DNA of 5,823 bases from the NCBI GenBank assembly GCA_946409885.1, contig CAMJYF010000139.1:1-5823 (forward strand), given 5' to 3'. A model generated the notes under the pieces. The model was not told the origin of the DNA, made no database searches, and worked only from the letters and a program-made list of their open reading frames with translations. Positions 1 through 5,718 of this stretch are shown piece by piece (within the stretch, counting starts at the first letter, position 1; the number at the start of each line of letters is the position of its first letter). The position numbers and the translations under genes are program-made. Source of the DNA: an uncultured Clostridia bacterium (GTDB lineage: Bacteria; Bacillota; Clostridia; Oscillospirales; Acutalibacteraceae).

Positions 1-453
1 GAAGAAAAAATCGTTTCCAAAAACAAAAAGGCCTACCACGATTACTTCGTGCTGGAGGAATACGAGGCGGGGCTGGAGCTGTTCGGCACCGAGGTGAAAT
101 CCCTGCGGGCGGCCAACGTCAACCTGAAGGATTCCTGGTGCCGCATCAAAAACGGCGAGATCTTTGCCGAGGGGATGCATATTTCCCCCTACGAAAAGGG
201 CAACATCTTCAACCGCGATCCCATGCGGCCCAAACGGCTGCTGATGCACAAGCGCGAAATCAACAAACTTTTCGGCTTGACAAAACAGCAGGGATATGCG
301 ATAATTCCCTTGTACGTATATTTCGTCAGCGGCAGGGCAAAACTGAAAATAGGACTCTGCAAGGGCAAAAAGCTGTACGACAAGCGCGAAGACGCCGCCC
401 GCAAGGACGCCGCCCGCGACATGGAGCGGGGCTTGCGGGCAGCCCCGCAATGA
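1..453 (+). CDS. smpB: SsrA-binding protein SmpB, 5'-truncated by window edge
   Basis: SmpB binds the tRNA-like domain of tmRNA and carries it into the A site of stalled ribosomes, starting trans-translation in the cytoplasm. The frame is open from base 1, giving 150 residues before a TGA stop. Full SmpB is about 150-160 residues, so only the first few are missing and the start codon lies outside the window. Visible hallmarks, numbered from the first visible residue, are KKAYHDYF (9-16), GTEVKSLR (29-36), the HISPY..GN segment (60-68), DP..PKRLL.HKREI (73-87), IIPLYVYF (101-108) and KGKKLYDKR (121-129). A basic, Ala/Arg-rich tail, which in the family enters the mRNA channel, closes the protein. 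The family usually has NHDP where this one has NRDP (71-74). The tmRNA gene follows about 260 bases downstream on the same strand, a pairing common in Clostridia. The stop codon lies inside the first unit of a hairpin array. Confidence 0.97.
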   Translation, partial: EEKIVSKNKKAYHDYFVLEEYEAGLELFGTEVKSLRAANVNLKDSWCRIKNGEIFAEGMHISPYEKGNIFNRDPMRPKRLLMHKREINKLFGLTKQQGYAIIPLYVYFVSGRAKLKIGLCKGKKLYDKREDAARKDAARDMERGLRAAPQ

Positions 454-711
454 AATATTTTTGCGCTGCAAAAATGTGAAATCCGCCATGCGGATGAAAT
501 CCTTGCTCCGCAAGGGTGAAATATTCCGTCAAAGACGGAATGTTTCGGAAGGGCTTCGCTTTTTTCCATGATAAATGCAGCGCAGCTCCGACAGTGACGC
601 CTGCCCGCAGGGCAGATTTCACCCGCCGACAGGCGGATTTCACCTTACGCGCAGCGTAAGATTTCACATTCGCAAAGCGAATATATCAATGCGGAACGAT
701 CCTCGTTCCGC
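451..711. repeat. Array 1 of short hairpins separated by TGAAAT / ATTTCA, between smpB and ssrA
   Basis: The hexamer TGAAAT occurs at 451, 477, 495 and 517, each followed by a different perfect short hairpin, mostly with a 3-base loop. The stems are 457-464/468-475, 481-486/490-495, 501-506/510-515 and 523-530/534-541. After a spacer (542-600) the pattern reverses: hairpins 601-606/610-615, 623-627/632-636 and 644-650/654-660 are each followed by ATTTCA (616, 637, 661). Hairpins 668-673/677-682 and 691-699/703-711 complete the array. Stem sequences differ from unit to unit, so architecture is conserved rather than sequence. The separator is often the heptamer GTGAAAT. The role is unknown. I recall similar arrays in Clostridia but know no formal name. 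The array fills the whole smpB-ssrA gap, and I see no clear ssrA promoter in it. Confidence 0.8.
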
Positions 712-716
712 CCCAT

Positions 717-1068
717 GGGGGCGAAAGGATTTCGACGGGGGATCCGGGGCATGATAAGCGAGCAGAGGCGGGGAACCTCTTTAAAAGCTCCAACTTTAAT
801 AATAACTGACAATAATACGACAGTTTTAGCCGCTGCTTAATCGCAGCAGCCGTCATTCCCGGGAGTACTGCGGCCCGGTGCGTGGCGTCATGCAGCAGTG
901 AACGTGAGCGGGCACAGCGTTCCGTAACCCGCCACGGCAACGGAGCTGGCCTTGGCCGGAGGGTGTTCCTTCCCGCCGGACAGGGCGAGATCAAATAAGG
1001 AACTACGCTCGTAGAAAGTTGTGAGGAAGATCTTTCGGACGCGGGTTCGAATCCCGCCGCCTCCACCA
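717..1068 (+). ncRNA. ssrA: transfer-messenger RNA (tmRNA, SsrA), one-piece form
   Basis: tmRNA acts first as alanyl-tRNA and then as mRNA to free stalled ribosomes and tag the nascent chain for proteolysis, together with SmpB. The 5' end matches the standard tmRNA start (GGGGGCGAAAGGATTTCGAC from 717). Its first seven bases pair with 1058-1064 as an acceptor stem containing one G-U pair. A T-arm follows the family pattern: stem 1041-1045/1053-1057 with loop TTCGAAT. The discriminator A is at 1065 and an encoded CCA at 1066-1068. The length of 352 nt is typical of a one-piece tmRNA. A tag reading frame ends ...TVLAAA then TAA at 838-840. A local hairpin 764-768/776-780 lies before the tag region, where PK1 is expected. 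I did not resolve the full set of pseudoknots. A strong terminator begins two bases after CCA. No clear promoter is visible, so it may come from a longer precursor trimmed at both ends. Confidence 0.97.
808..840 (+). other. tmRNA proteolysis-tag reading frame
   Basis: Reading back from TAA (838-840), the frame is GAC AAT AAT ACG ACA GTT TTA GCC GCT GCT, giving DNNTTVLAAA. With the charged alanine in front, the tag would be ADNNTTVLAAA, resembling clostridial tags that start A-D/N and end in small hydrophobic residues. The resume codon is inferred. GAC at 808 has T at -5 and A at -4, as in E. coli tmRNA, but ACT at 805 meets the same rule and would add a Thr. The C-terminal Leu-Ala-Ala-Ala is the expected degron for ClpXP-type proteases. 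Confidence 0.75.
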
Positions 1069-1070
1069 TG

Positions 1071-1099
1071 AAAAAAGCACTGCTCCGCAGTGCTTTTTT
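1071..1099 (+). terminator. Rho-independent terminator of ssrA
   Basis: There is a perfect 13-bp stem (1071-1083 with 1087-1099) and a 3-base TCC loop. The stem has a GCACTGC core flanked by A6 on the left and T6 on the right. It starts just after the tmRNA CCA end. The A/T symmetry would let it work in both directions. Confidence 0.92.
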
Positions 1100-1108
1100 C
1101 AACGGAAT

Positions 1109-1276
1109 CCGTCCTTACGGACGGGTGAAATCCGCCTTCGGCGGGTGAAATCGCTGCGCGGTGAAATCCCGCTGCGCGGGGTGACGGACGGATTTCATTT
1201 TACCCGAGGACAGAGTCCGAGGATTTCATCAACGGCGAAAGCCGTTGATTTCACCGCGGCCGGGGCCGCGATTTCA
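1109..1276. repeat. Array 2 of short hairpins separated by TGAAAT / ATTTCA, downstream of ssrA
   Basis: This has the same architecture as the array upstream of ssrA. Forward separators TGAAAT lie at 1126, 1146 and 1162, next to stems 1109-1114/1119-1124, 1132-1136/1140-1144, a weak 3-bp one at 1152-1160, and 1168-1172/1176-1180. Reverse separators ATTTCA lie at 1192, 1223, 1248 and 1271. The stems there are 1208-1211/1215-1218 (short, framed by a direct CCGAGG repeat), 1229-1236/1241-1248 with a GAAA tetraloop, and 1255-1260/1265-1270. The orientation switch falls near 1181-1191. No protein-coding signal is seen. The function is unknown. Confidence 0.8.
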
Positions 1277-1564
1277 CGATTGAATAACCTGTTCTATTAA
1301 GAATTGCAAGCCTTTTATCAAAGTTGTTTATGGGGTGTGAAATTTAACGATTACCCTCATTTTGTTAAAACAGCAATCTTCGCATCATTGCGGCACGAAG
1401 TGACGCAACATCATTTCGGCGTCGGCCGATACATCATCAGCCGCCTGCGGCGGCGACATCATTGATTTATCAAAAGTCGTGAACAATGCAATACTGCCGT
1501 CATTCAAAATTGCGATGGACGTTTCCGCGCCGCCCCGGCGCCGCCGCTTTTTCCGTTCGCCGCG
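1277..1564. other. Gene-free stretch between hairpin array 2 and the esterase gene
   Basis: No credible gene or RNA gene is visible. Positions 1277-1382 are AT-rich, with one further TGAAAT at 1338 and an imperfect inverted pair ATGGGG/CTCAT near 1330-1360. The CATCAT hairpin array occupies 1383-1462. Similar 11-12-base stretches, TTTATCAAAGT (1314-1324) and TTTATCAAAAGT (1466-1477), bracket that region as direct repeats. Positions 1478-1564 are the downstream flank of the minus-strand esterase. That flank is GC-rich and shows no stem with a T-run that I would call a terminator. Confidence 0.6.
1383..1462. repeat. Array 3: short hairpins separated by CATCAT
   Basis: CATCAT occurs four times (1383, 1409, 1432, 1457) at 23-26-base spacing. 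Each gap holds a different hairpin. They are TGCG/CGCA with an inner CAC/GTG around GAA (1389-1407), TCGGC/GCCGA (1416-1420/1425-1429), and GCCGCC/GGCGGC with loop TGC (1440-1445/1449-1454). The logic matches the TGAAAT arrays, with a constant short separator and variable tiny stems, but the separator is different. The role is unknown. Confidence 0.7.
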
Positions 1565-2203
1565 TCACGTTGCTGTGTGGGCGGTGTGATCGAGGACCCA
1601 GGCGAACGCCTTGGCCGTCCGCACGTCCGGCTCCTGAAAATGGTTGCCCGGATGGATCTGCAGCGTACATCGGACGCCCTGTTCTTCCAGCAGGGACTTT
1701 GTCTCCCGGATGCGGTCGCCCACCGACGCCAGCACCCGGTTGCGGGCCTTTTCCTCCTTGTCCCCGACGCTCAGGCAGACGGCCCCGCACCGCACGGGAT
1801 GCTCCGCCAGGTATGGAACGAACCCGGGAAACCACAGGGAGGGCGAAGCGGCCGCCACGCCGGCAAACACGTCGGTCCGGCCCGCCGCCCACAGAGAAAA
1901 AAGCCCCGCCAGAGAGTATCCGCCCAGGAGATACGTCTTTTCTTTGTCGCTGCACAGGGGCAGCAGCTTGCGCAGCGTCTCCTCAGCGCCGTCTCCAAAG
2001 GGCTCTTTGCCGAAAACGGCGGGCGCCTGCCAGGGGGACAGGTCGCGGTTCCAGCGGTCGACGGGGAGCGCCAGCAGCCGGAAGGGAACATCCGTCAGGG
2101 AGCGGATCACGGCGGCCTCGTTTTCCATGCCGGAAAGGTCGTATTCGTCCGCGGGCTGCAGCAGCACAAAGGGGGCGTCCGGCGTTCCGTATTCCCGCGT
2201 CAT
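1565..2203 (-). CDS. Small alpha/beta-hydrolase-fold esterase, substrate unknown
   Basis: This is a 212-residue single-domain cytoplasmic alpha/beta hydrolase, with no signal peptide or membrane segment. The nucleophile elbow is GYSLAG (95-100) with Ser97 as likely nucleophile. Asp148 (VGDKE) and His188 (GNHFQ) fit the acid and base of the triad in order and spacing. The segment AAASPSLWFPGF (117-128) after the elbow is typical of the putative esterase / enterochelin-esterase-like group, so ester hydrolysis is likely, but the substrate cannot be read from sequence. The start ATG (2203-2201) overlaps the TGA of the upstream acetyltransferase as ATGA. GGAGG lies 7 bases before the ATG inside that gene, which supports this start and translational coupling. 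It is the second gene of a two-gene operon. Other GxSxG hydrolases (lipase-like, thioesterase-like) remain possible. Confidence 0.85.
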   Translation of the reverse strand: MTREYGTPDAPFVLLQPADEYDLSGMENEAAVIRSLTDVPFRLLALPVDRWNRDLSPWQAPAVFGKEPFGDGAEETLRKLLPLCSDKEKTYLLGGYSLAGLFSLWAAGRTDVFAGVAAASPSLWFPGFVPYLAEHPVRCGAVCLSVGDKEEKARNRVLASVGDRIRETKSLLEEQGVRCTLQIHPGNHFQEPDVRTAKAFAWVLDHTAHTAT

Positions 2204-2697
2204 GCGTCCGCCTCCGTGCCGGTGGGGGACAGCCGGTATTCCATCTGCGTTTCCTTGGGCTTCATGCCCAGGTTCTCATAAAACCGGCGGGCGGCGTCGT
2301 TGCCCTCCCACACGTTCAGCGTCACCTCGTCGCAGCCCAGCCGCCGGGCCTCCTCCAAGGCGAAGGCGAACAGCGCCCGGCCGATCCCGCCGCCCCGGCA
2401 GGTTTCGTCCACGCAGAAATCATCGATGAAAAACGACCGCCGGGGCCGCATGGTGTTGGCAAAGGGAGGCTCCCGCAGCACGCAGAACAGGTACCCCACC
2501 GCCTCGTCCGCCTGGTTCACAGCCACGTAAACGGGGGTATTTTCATTGCGGAAAATCTCTTCCAGTTCCGCCCGCGTATATTTGGTGGAACCGGGAAGAA
2601 AGACGTCCGGCCGGATCCTGGCGTGGATTTCCAGCACCTGGGACAGCATCCGCAGCACGTTTTGTGTGTCTTTTTCCTCAGCTCTTCTGATGGTCAT
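2200..2697 (-). CDS. GNAT-family N-acetyltransferase
   Basis: This is a 165-residue single GNAT domain, the usual length for the family, which transfers an acetyl group from acetyl-CoA to an amine. The N-terminal TIRRAEEKD is the typical first strand and helix. The acetyl-CoA-binding motif A runs from IDDFCVDE (91-98) into RGGGIGRAL (101-109), matching R/Q-x-x-G-x-G/A. Motif B is NVWEGNDAARRFYENLGM (128-145), with the usual N..A..FY...GF/M pattern. The acceptor substrate is unknown. I chose ATG at 2697 because GAAGGA (2709-2704) sits 6 bases upstream. A longer reading frame could start at TTG 2742, but its GAAGG directly abuts the start and its extra 15 residues are not GNAT-like. The gene ends with a 4-base ATGA overlap into the esterase gene, so the two are co-translated. 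No clear promoter was found, although a TTGACA lies at 2742-2737 without a good -10. Confidence 0.92.
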   Translation of the reverse strand: MTIRRAEEKDTQNVLRMLSQVLEIHARIRPDVFLPGSTKYTRAELEEIFRNENTPVYVAVNQADEAVGYLFCVLREPPFANTMRPRRSFFIDDFCVDETCRGGGIGRALFAFALEEARRLGCDEVTLNVWEGNDAARRFYENLGMKPKETQMEYRLSPTGTEADA

Positions 2698-2772
2698 TAC
2701 GGTTCCTTCTTTCTTCGGGGAATTCGATTGGTGGTCTGTCAACCTTCTTCGGAATAATTCAGGATCTTGCTC

Positions 2773-2801
2773 TTGAAAAATCCGTCGTCTCTTGGTATAA
2801 T
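2773..2801 (+). promoter_or_regulatory. Sigma-70-type promoter with extended -10 for the anchored hydrolase
   Basis: The -35 is TTGAAA (2773-2778), followed by a 17-base spacer and a perfect -10 TATAAT (2796-2801). The TG at 2793-2794 forms an extended -10. Transcription should start near 2808, giving a leader of about 27 bases. A ribosome binding site AAGGTGG (2821-2827) sits 7 bases before the ATG at 2835. Confidence 0.88.
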
Positions 2802-2834
2802 CAATGATGATAAAATGAAAAAGGTGGGTCCGAT

Positions 2835-3797
2835 ATGCAGCAAACGGGAAAAACCATACTCAAAACGGCCGGCAAGGCTGCCGCCGCGGGGGCAGGGCTG
2901 CTGTTCCTGTCCGGCGCGGTCATCTGCGAGGGCGTCCTCGGCCGCGCCTATCTGAACCACGGCCCGGAGGAGCCCCTGAACAATCCCTCCAACCTGAGAA
3001 GGTACCTGACCAACCCGGTCTACAAGACCGCCGACGACTGGTACGTGGCCTCATGCACGGGGGATACGGTGCTGGTGACGGCCAAAAACGAGCGCATCCA
3101 CGCGGATATCATCCCGGCAAAAGAGGAATCCCACGACTGGGCCATTCTGGTGCACGGCTATTCCAGCCGCCCGCGCACCATGGCCAAGCAGGGCTACCAC
3201 TACGCGCAGATGGGATACAATACGCTGTTTCCCTTTATGCGGGGCCACCGTAAGGACGGACATCTGCACACTACGTTCGGCTATTACGAGCGCTACGACG
3301 TGATCGAATGGATCCGTTACATCATCTCCGGCGATCCACTGGCGCGCATCGTGATTCACGGTTGCTCCATGGGCGCGGCCACCACCATGCTGGTCACGGG
3401 GGAGGCGCTGCCGGACAACGTGAAGTGCGCCGTGGCGGACTGCGGCTTTACCTCCGCCTGGGAGGAATTCCGTGAGCAGATCGGCCACACCCTCCATCTG
3501 CCCGCCTTTCCCTTCCTGCCTGCCGCCAACCTGTACGCGAAGCTGTTCCTTAAATGGGATTTCAAAGCCTGCAGCCCGGTGGAGGCGGTGGCCCGGTCCG
3601 TGACCCCCACCCTGTTCATCCACGGGGAGGACGATACCTTTGTGCCCTACCGGATGATGGACGTGCTGTATGAACACTGCGCCGCGGAGAAGGAGAAGCT
3701 CTCCGTCCCCGGCGCCAAGCACGACGAATCCTGCGAAAAATCGCCGGACCTGTACTGGGAAAAGACGGACGCGTTTGTGGCGAAGTACATGCCGTGA
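2835..3797 (+). CDS. Membrane-anchored alpha/beta hydrolase (YqkD/COG1073-like serine hydrolase)
   Basis: This is a 320-residue hydrolase. The N-terminus is basic (MQQTGKTILKTAGK), followed by a hydrophobic Ala/Gly/Leu stretch (about 15-34) that looks like an uncleaved signal anchor. No proper lipobox is present. The catalytic domain would then face outside the cell. The domain shows HGYS (107-110) as an oxyanion-type loop, the nucleophile elbow HGCSMGAATTM (175-185) with Ser178, the acid loop IHGEDDTFVP (262-271) with Asp267 likely, and His296 (AKHDES). The GxSMGAATTM elbow and overall layout match Bacillus YqkD-like hydrolases, a family of esterase- or peptidase-like enzymes with poorly known substrates. 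The start is supported by AAGGTGG and a near-consensus promoter. The gene ends with tandem stops TGA TAA (3795-3800). It stands alone, divergent from the GNAT/esterase pair and convergent with the GH3 gene. Confidence 0.9.
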   Translation: MQQTGKTILKTAGKAAAAGAGLLFLSGAVICEGVLGRAYLNHGPEEPLNNPSNLRRYLTNPVYKTADDWYVASCTGDTVLVTAKNERIHADIIPAKEESHDWAILVHGYSSRPRTMAKQGYHYAQMGYNTLFPFMRGHRKDGHLHTTFGYYERYDVIEWIRYIISGDPLARIVIHGCSMGAATTMLVTGEALPDNVKCAVADCGFTSAWEEFREQIGHTLHLPAFPFLPAANLYAKLFLKWDFKACSPVEAVARSVTPTLFIHGEDDTFVPYRMMDVLYEHCAAEKEKLSVPGAKHDESCEKSPDLYWEKTDAFVAKYMP

Positions 3798-3811
3798 TAA
3801 GAAGACAGATA

Positions 3812-3949
3812 AATGCGGAATGCGGAAGTCGGAATGCGGAATGAAAACATAGCATACGTTTGCAGCCAAGGATGACAGAGGAATCATTCTCATCGGACGA
3901 ATGCTTATCCATCCTGTCATTCCGCATTCCGCACTCCGCATTCCGCATT
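3812..3949. repeat. 33-bp inverted repeat made of AATGCGG heptamers with 72-base centre
   Basis: The left arm 3812-3844 is four heptamers (AATGCGG twice, a diverged AAGTCGG, AATGCGG) plus AATGA. The right arm 3917-3949, read on the minus strand, has the same order with the third unit AGTGCGG. The arms differ only in that third unit. The 72-base centre contains nested complementary pieces: AGCAT/ATGCT (3851-3855/3901-3905), AGGATG/CATCCT (3869-3874/3910-3915) and ATGACAG/CTGTCAT (3872-3878/3914-3920). The whole can fold as one long stem. It may be a miniature non-coding mobile repeat or an RNA structure. No target-site duplication is evident. Spurious proteins containing HSAFRIPHSAF arise from such sequence. 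Confidence 0.85.
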
Positions 3950-3953
3950 AAAA

Positions 3954-3997
3954 TCGGGAGCCGCCGGGCTTGGCGCCGGACGACTCCCGGTTTTTTT
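3954..3997 (+). terminator. Terminator between converging hydrolase and GH3 genes
   Basis: The outer stem CGGGAG/CTCCCG (3955-3960/3984-3989) is extended by a T-G pair. A GC-rich inner part holds CGCC/GGCG (3962-3965/3972-3975). It is followed by T7 (3991-3997) on the plus strand. On the minus strand the same stem is followed by ATTTT, and it lies 4 bases after the GH3 stop, so it probably ends both genes. Confidence 0.88.
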
Positions 3998-4000
3998 GTT

Positions 4001-5677
4001 TTATTGAATCTCGGAGAAGAAGAATTCCTTCTTTTCCGGCGTGTTGATGACCGTCACGGGCTTGATCTGGTTCAGCACCCGTCCCTGTGAGACCAGCATC
4101 TCCTTGTACCGCTGGTAGGCGCCGTCTTTCAGCTGGCGGATCTCCGGGTCGAACAGCATGCCCCATCTGCGGTACTTTTCGTACTTTTCGTTGGCCTGCT
4201 TCATCTTCTCGTCAAAGACCTCCTCCATCTCCTTTTTGCGGGCGGTGGGGATATCCGACGGGGTTTCCACCAGCAGCGTGTAGTGGGCCTCCCTGTCGTC
4301 GGTGTCGGGGTAGTAGCTGAAGCCCACAAATTCAATGCCGAAGTGCTTCTGCAGCTCGTCCGCCACCCAGTCCAGCATCTGGGTGGTGGTCTTTTCATTG
4401 GCCACGTTCAGCCCCATGTTGGAGCGGTACAGGAATTCGATCTTCTTGGACTGGTTGTAGGTGCCGGTGCAGCGGACGATGTCCAGAATCCGGTAGCGGT
4501 ACAGGCCGGAGAAATTGGTGATGATGATCTCATAATCCTTGCCCACCTCGATCTGGTCCAGCGTCAGCGGGCGGGCGTTCTCGTCCCCGTCCACCGGGAT
4601 GAACTCGTAGATCAGCGAGCGGGGCAGCAGCACGTAGTCGGTGGCGTTCAGCTCCACCGGCATGGCCATATAGCCCTCGGAGGCGGCGTATCCCATGTTG
4701 TGCATGGGCAGATCGCCCACGTAGCGCTTCAGCTTTTCGGAGTAGATGGTCAGCGTGGAGCCGATCATGCCGTAGCCGTACACCAGCTTGGGCCAGATCT
4801 TGAAGGCCACGGGGTCGCCGTCAAAGCCCTGGCGGAAGATGGCGCGCAGCTCCTCCGCGCGTTTGGGGTTGGGCTTCATGTGTCCGTACTTTTTGCGCAG
4901 GGAGGGCGGACATTTGACGGAGGGGTCGATGGTGCCGGTCTCGATATCGCGGCAGATCATCTCCCAGTTGTCCTCCAGGTACTCGAACATCTGGGTCAGC
5001 AGGGTGATGACCATGGAGCCCAGATAGGTGACCTTTTTGTTGCACAGGCAGAACCGCAGCTGGAAGTAGGGAATATTGGTGCCCTCCTCGTCCTCGGGGT
5101 AGAGGATATCCTTGGGGGTGGTGATGAACGCGCCGAGGATGGGCTTCAGATATTGGAACGGGACCTGTCCCGCGCCGTTGCACATGAGGCCGTTTTTCAG
5201 CTTGTGGCCGTTGAGGGACATGACCAGCGGGCCGATCATGGGGTCCTTCACCTTTTTGCCGTGGGATTCCAGATACAGGGCCGCGCAGCCCGGGGTACCC
5301 ACAAAGCCGCAGCAGTACATGTTCCACACGTCCCGCTTGGTTTTGGGCTGCAGCTTGGGCTTGCCCACGGAGCCGGAGGAGGCGCAGTAGCGGATCACCT
5401 TGTCGCCGGTGATGATGTTTTCTTCGTTGTTTTCCACCATCCGGTCGATCAGGGGGGCGTAATCCTCAAACGTGGAAATCGGCACCTTGTCCTGAAATTC
5501 CCTGATGGAATGAATGTTGGCGAAATCGTATTTCCGGCCCAGCTCGCAATCCTTGTTGCGCTCCATGATCATTTTCAGGATCGCCTCCTGGGTTTCCATG
5601 GCGTGGGAGGTGTAGCCGTTGAACTGCTTGAACCCGTATTTTCCCATCACAACGCCGATTGATGAAATCAATGCCAT
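4001..5677 (-). CDS. GH3-family acyl-acid-amido synthetase (ANL adenylating enzyme)
   Basis: This is a 558-residue protein of the GH3 (auxin-responsive promoter) family. Plant members adenylate a carboxylic acid with ATP and join it to an amino acid; bacterial substrates are mostly unknown. The N-terminal helix region TQEAILKMIMERNKDCELGRK (29-49), then F..I.S..EFQDKVP.ST.EDY (52-73), is the family opening. ATP motif 1 is CASSGSVGKPKLQP (98-111). Motif 2 is GYAASEGYMAM (329-339). Motif 3 is GLYRYRILDIVRCTG (391-405), with Asp399 in the ribose-binding position. KKIEFLYR (411-418) and NVANEKTT (424-431) lead into the C-terminal domain, which ends LNQIKPVTVI. All core motifs are present and length is normal for the family (about 500-600). 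It is soluble, with no signal peptide. The ATG at 5677 has GGTGG 5 bases upstream; the next Met (residue 11) has no such site. The phosphate loop reads SSGSVG where SSGT(T/S)xG is usual. It is a single-gene unit. Confidence 0.93.
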   Translation of the reverse strand: MALISSIGVVMGKYGFKQFNGYTSHAMETQEAILKMIMERNKDCELGRKYDFANIHSIREFQDKVPISTFEDYAPLIDRMVENNEENIITGDKVIRYCASSGSVGKPKLQPKTKRDVWNMYCCGFVGTPGCAALYLESHGKKVKDPMIGPLVMSLNGHKLKNGLMCNGAGQVPFQYLKPILGAFITTPKDILYPEDEEGTNIPYFQLRFCLCNKKVTYLGSMVITLLTQMFEYLEDNWEMICRDIETGTIDPSVKCPPSLRKKYGHMKPNPKRAEELRAIFRQGFDGDPVAFKIWPKLVYGYGMIGSTLTIYSEKLKRYVGDLPMHNMGYAASEGYMAMPVELNATDYVLLPRSLIYEFIPVDGDENARPLTLDQIEVGKDYEIIITNFSGLYRYRILDIVRCTGTYNQSKKIEFLYRSNMGLNVANEKTTTQMLDWVADELQKHFGIEFVGFSYYPDTDDREAHYTLLVETPSDIPTARKKEMEEVFDEKMKQANEKYEKYRRWGMLFDPEIRQLKDGAYQRYKEMLVSQGRVLNQIKPVTVINTPEKKEFFFSEIQ

Positions 5678-5718
5678 ATTTCCACCGCACTTTCTTTGAT
5701 TATTATATTTTTACTGTA

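Noticed and set aside
546..567. Possible terminator after smpB (GGGCTTCG followed by T6)
   Set aside because: The stem is at most 3-5 bp with a bulge and a 2-base loop, too weak to call. The T-run alone is not enough.
189..667. Minus-strand open frames across smpB and array 1
   Set aside because: They are composed of antisense smpB and hairpin DNA, with no recognisable domain or ribosome binding site.
686..1102. Minus-strand open frame of 138 codons whose protein contains VEAAGFEPASE
   Set aside because: It is antisense to the tmRNA. This peptide is a well-known artefact from translating the reverse strand of tRNA/tmRNA T-arm and CCA ends.
1304..1335. Plus-strand promoter from TTGCAA (1304-1309) and a TTTATG-like -10
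   Set aside because: The -10 is poor and no plus-strand gene follows.
451..1462. CRISPR array interpretation of the regularly spaced hexamers
   Set aside because: The repeated units are only 6-7 bases, the intervening sequences are hairpins, the separator flips strand, and no cas gene is present.
2715..2742. TTGACA at 2742-2737 on the minus strand as -35 of the GNAT/esterase operon
   Set aside because: No acceptable -10 lies 15-19 bases downstream, so I did not call a promoter.
1486..2757. 423-codon plus-strand open frame over the esterase and GNAT genes
   Set aside because: It is rich in Pro, Arg and Gly with no domain, and is the shadow of two well-supported minus-strand genes in GC-rich DNA.
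3051..3948. Minus-strand open frames opposite the hydrolase, running through the heptamer repeat
   Set aside because: They are repeat-derived peptides (RNAECGM, HSAFRIPHSAF) joined to antisense of a real gene, with no coding evidence.
4283..5662. 459-codon plus-strand open frame opposite the GH3 gene
   Set aside because: It is low-complexity Val/His/Gln-rich antisense translation. The minus strand holds a clear GH3 protein with all core motifs.
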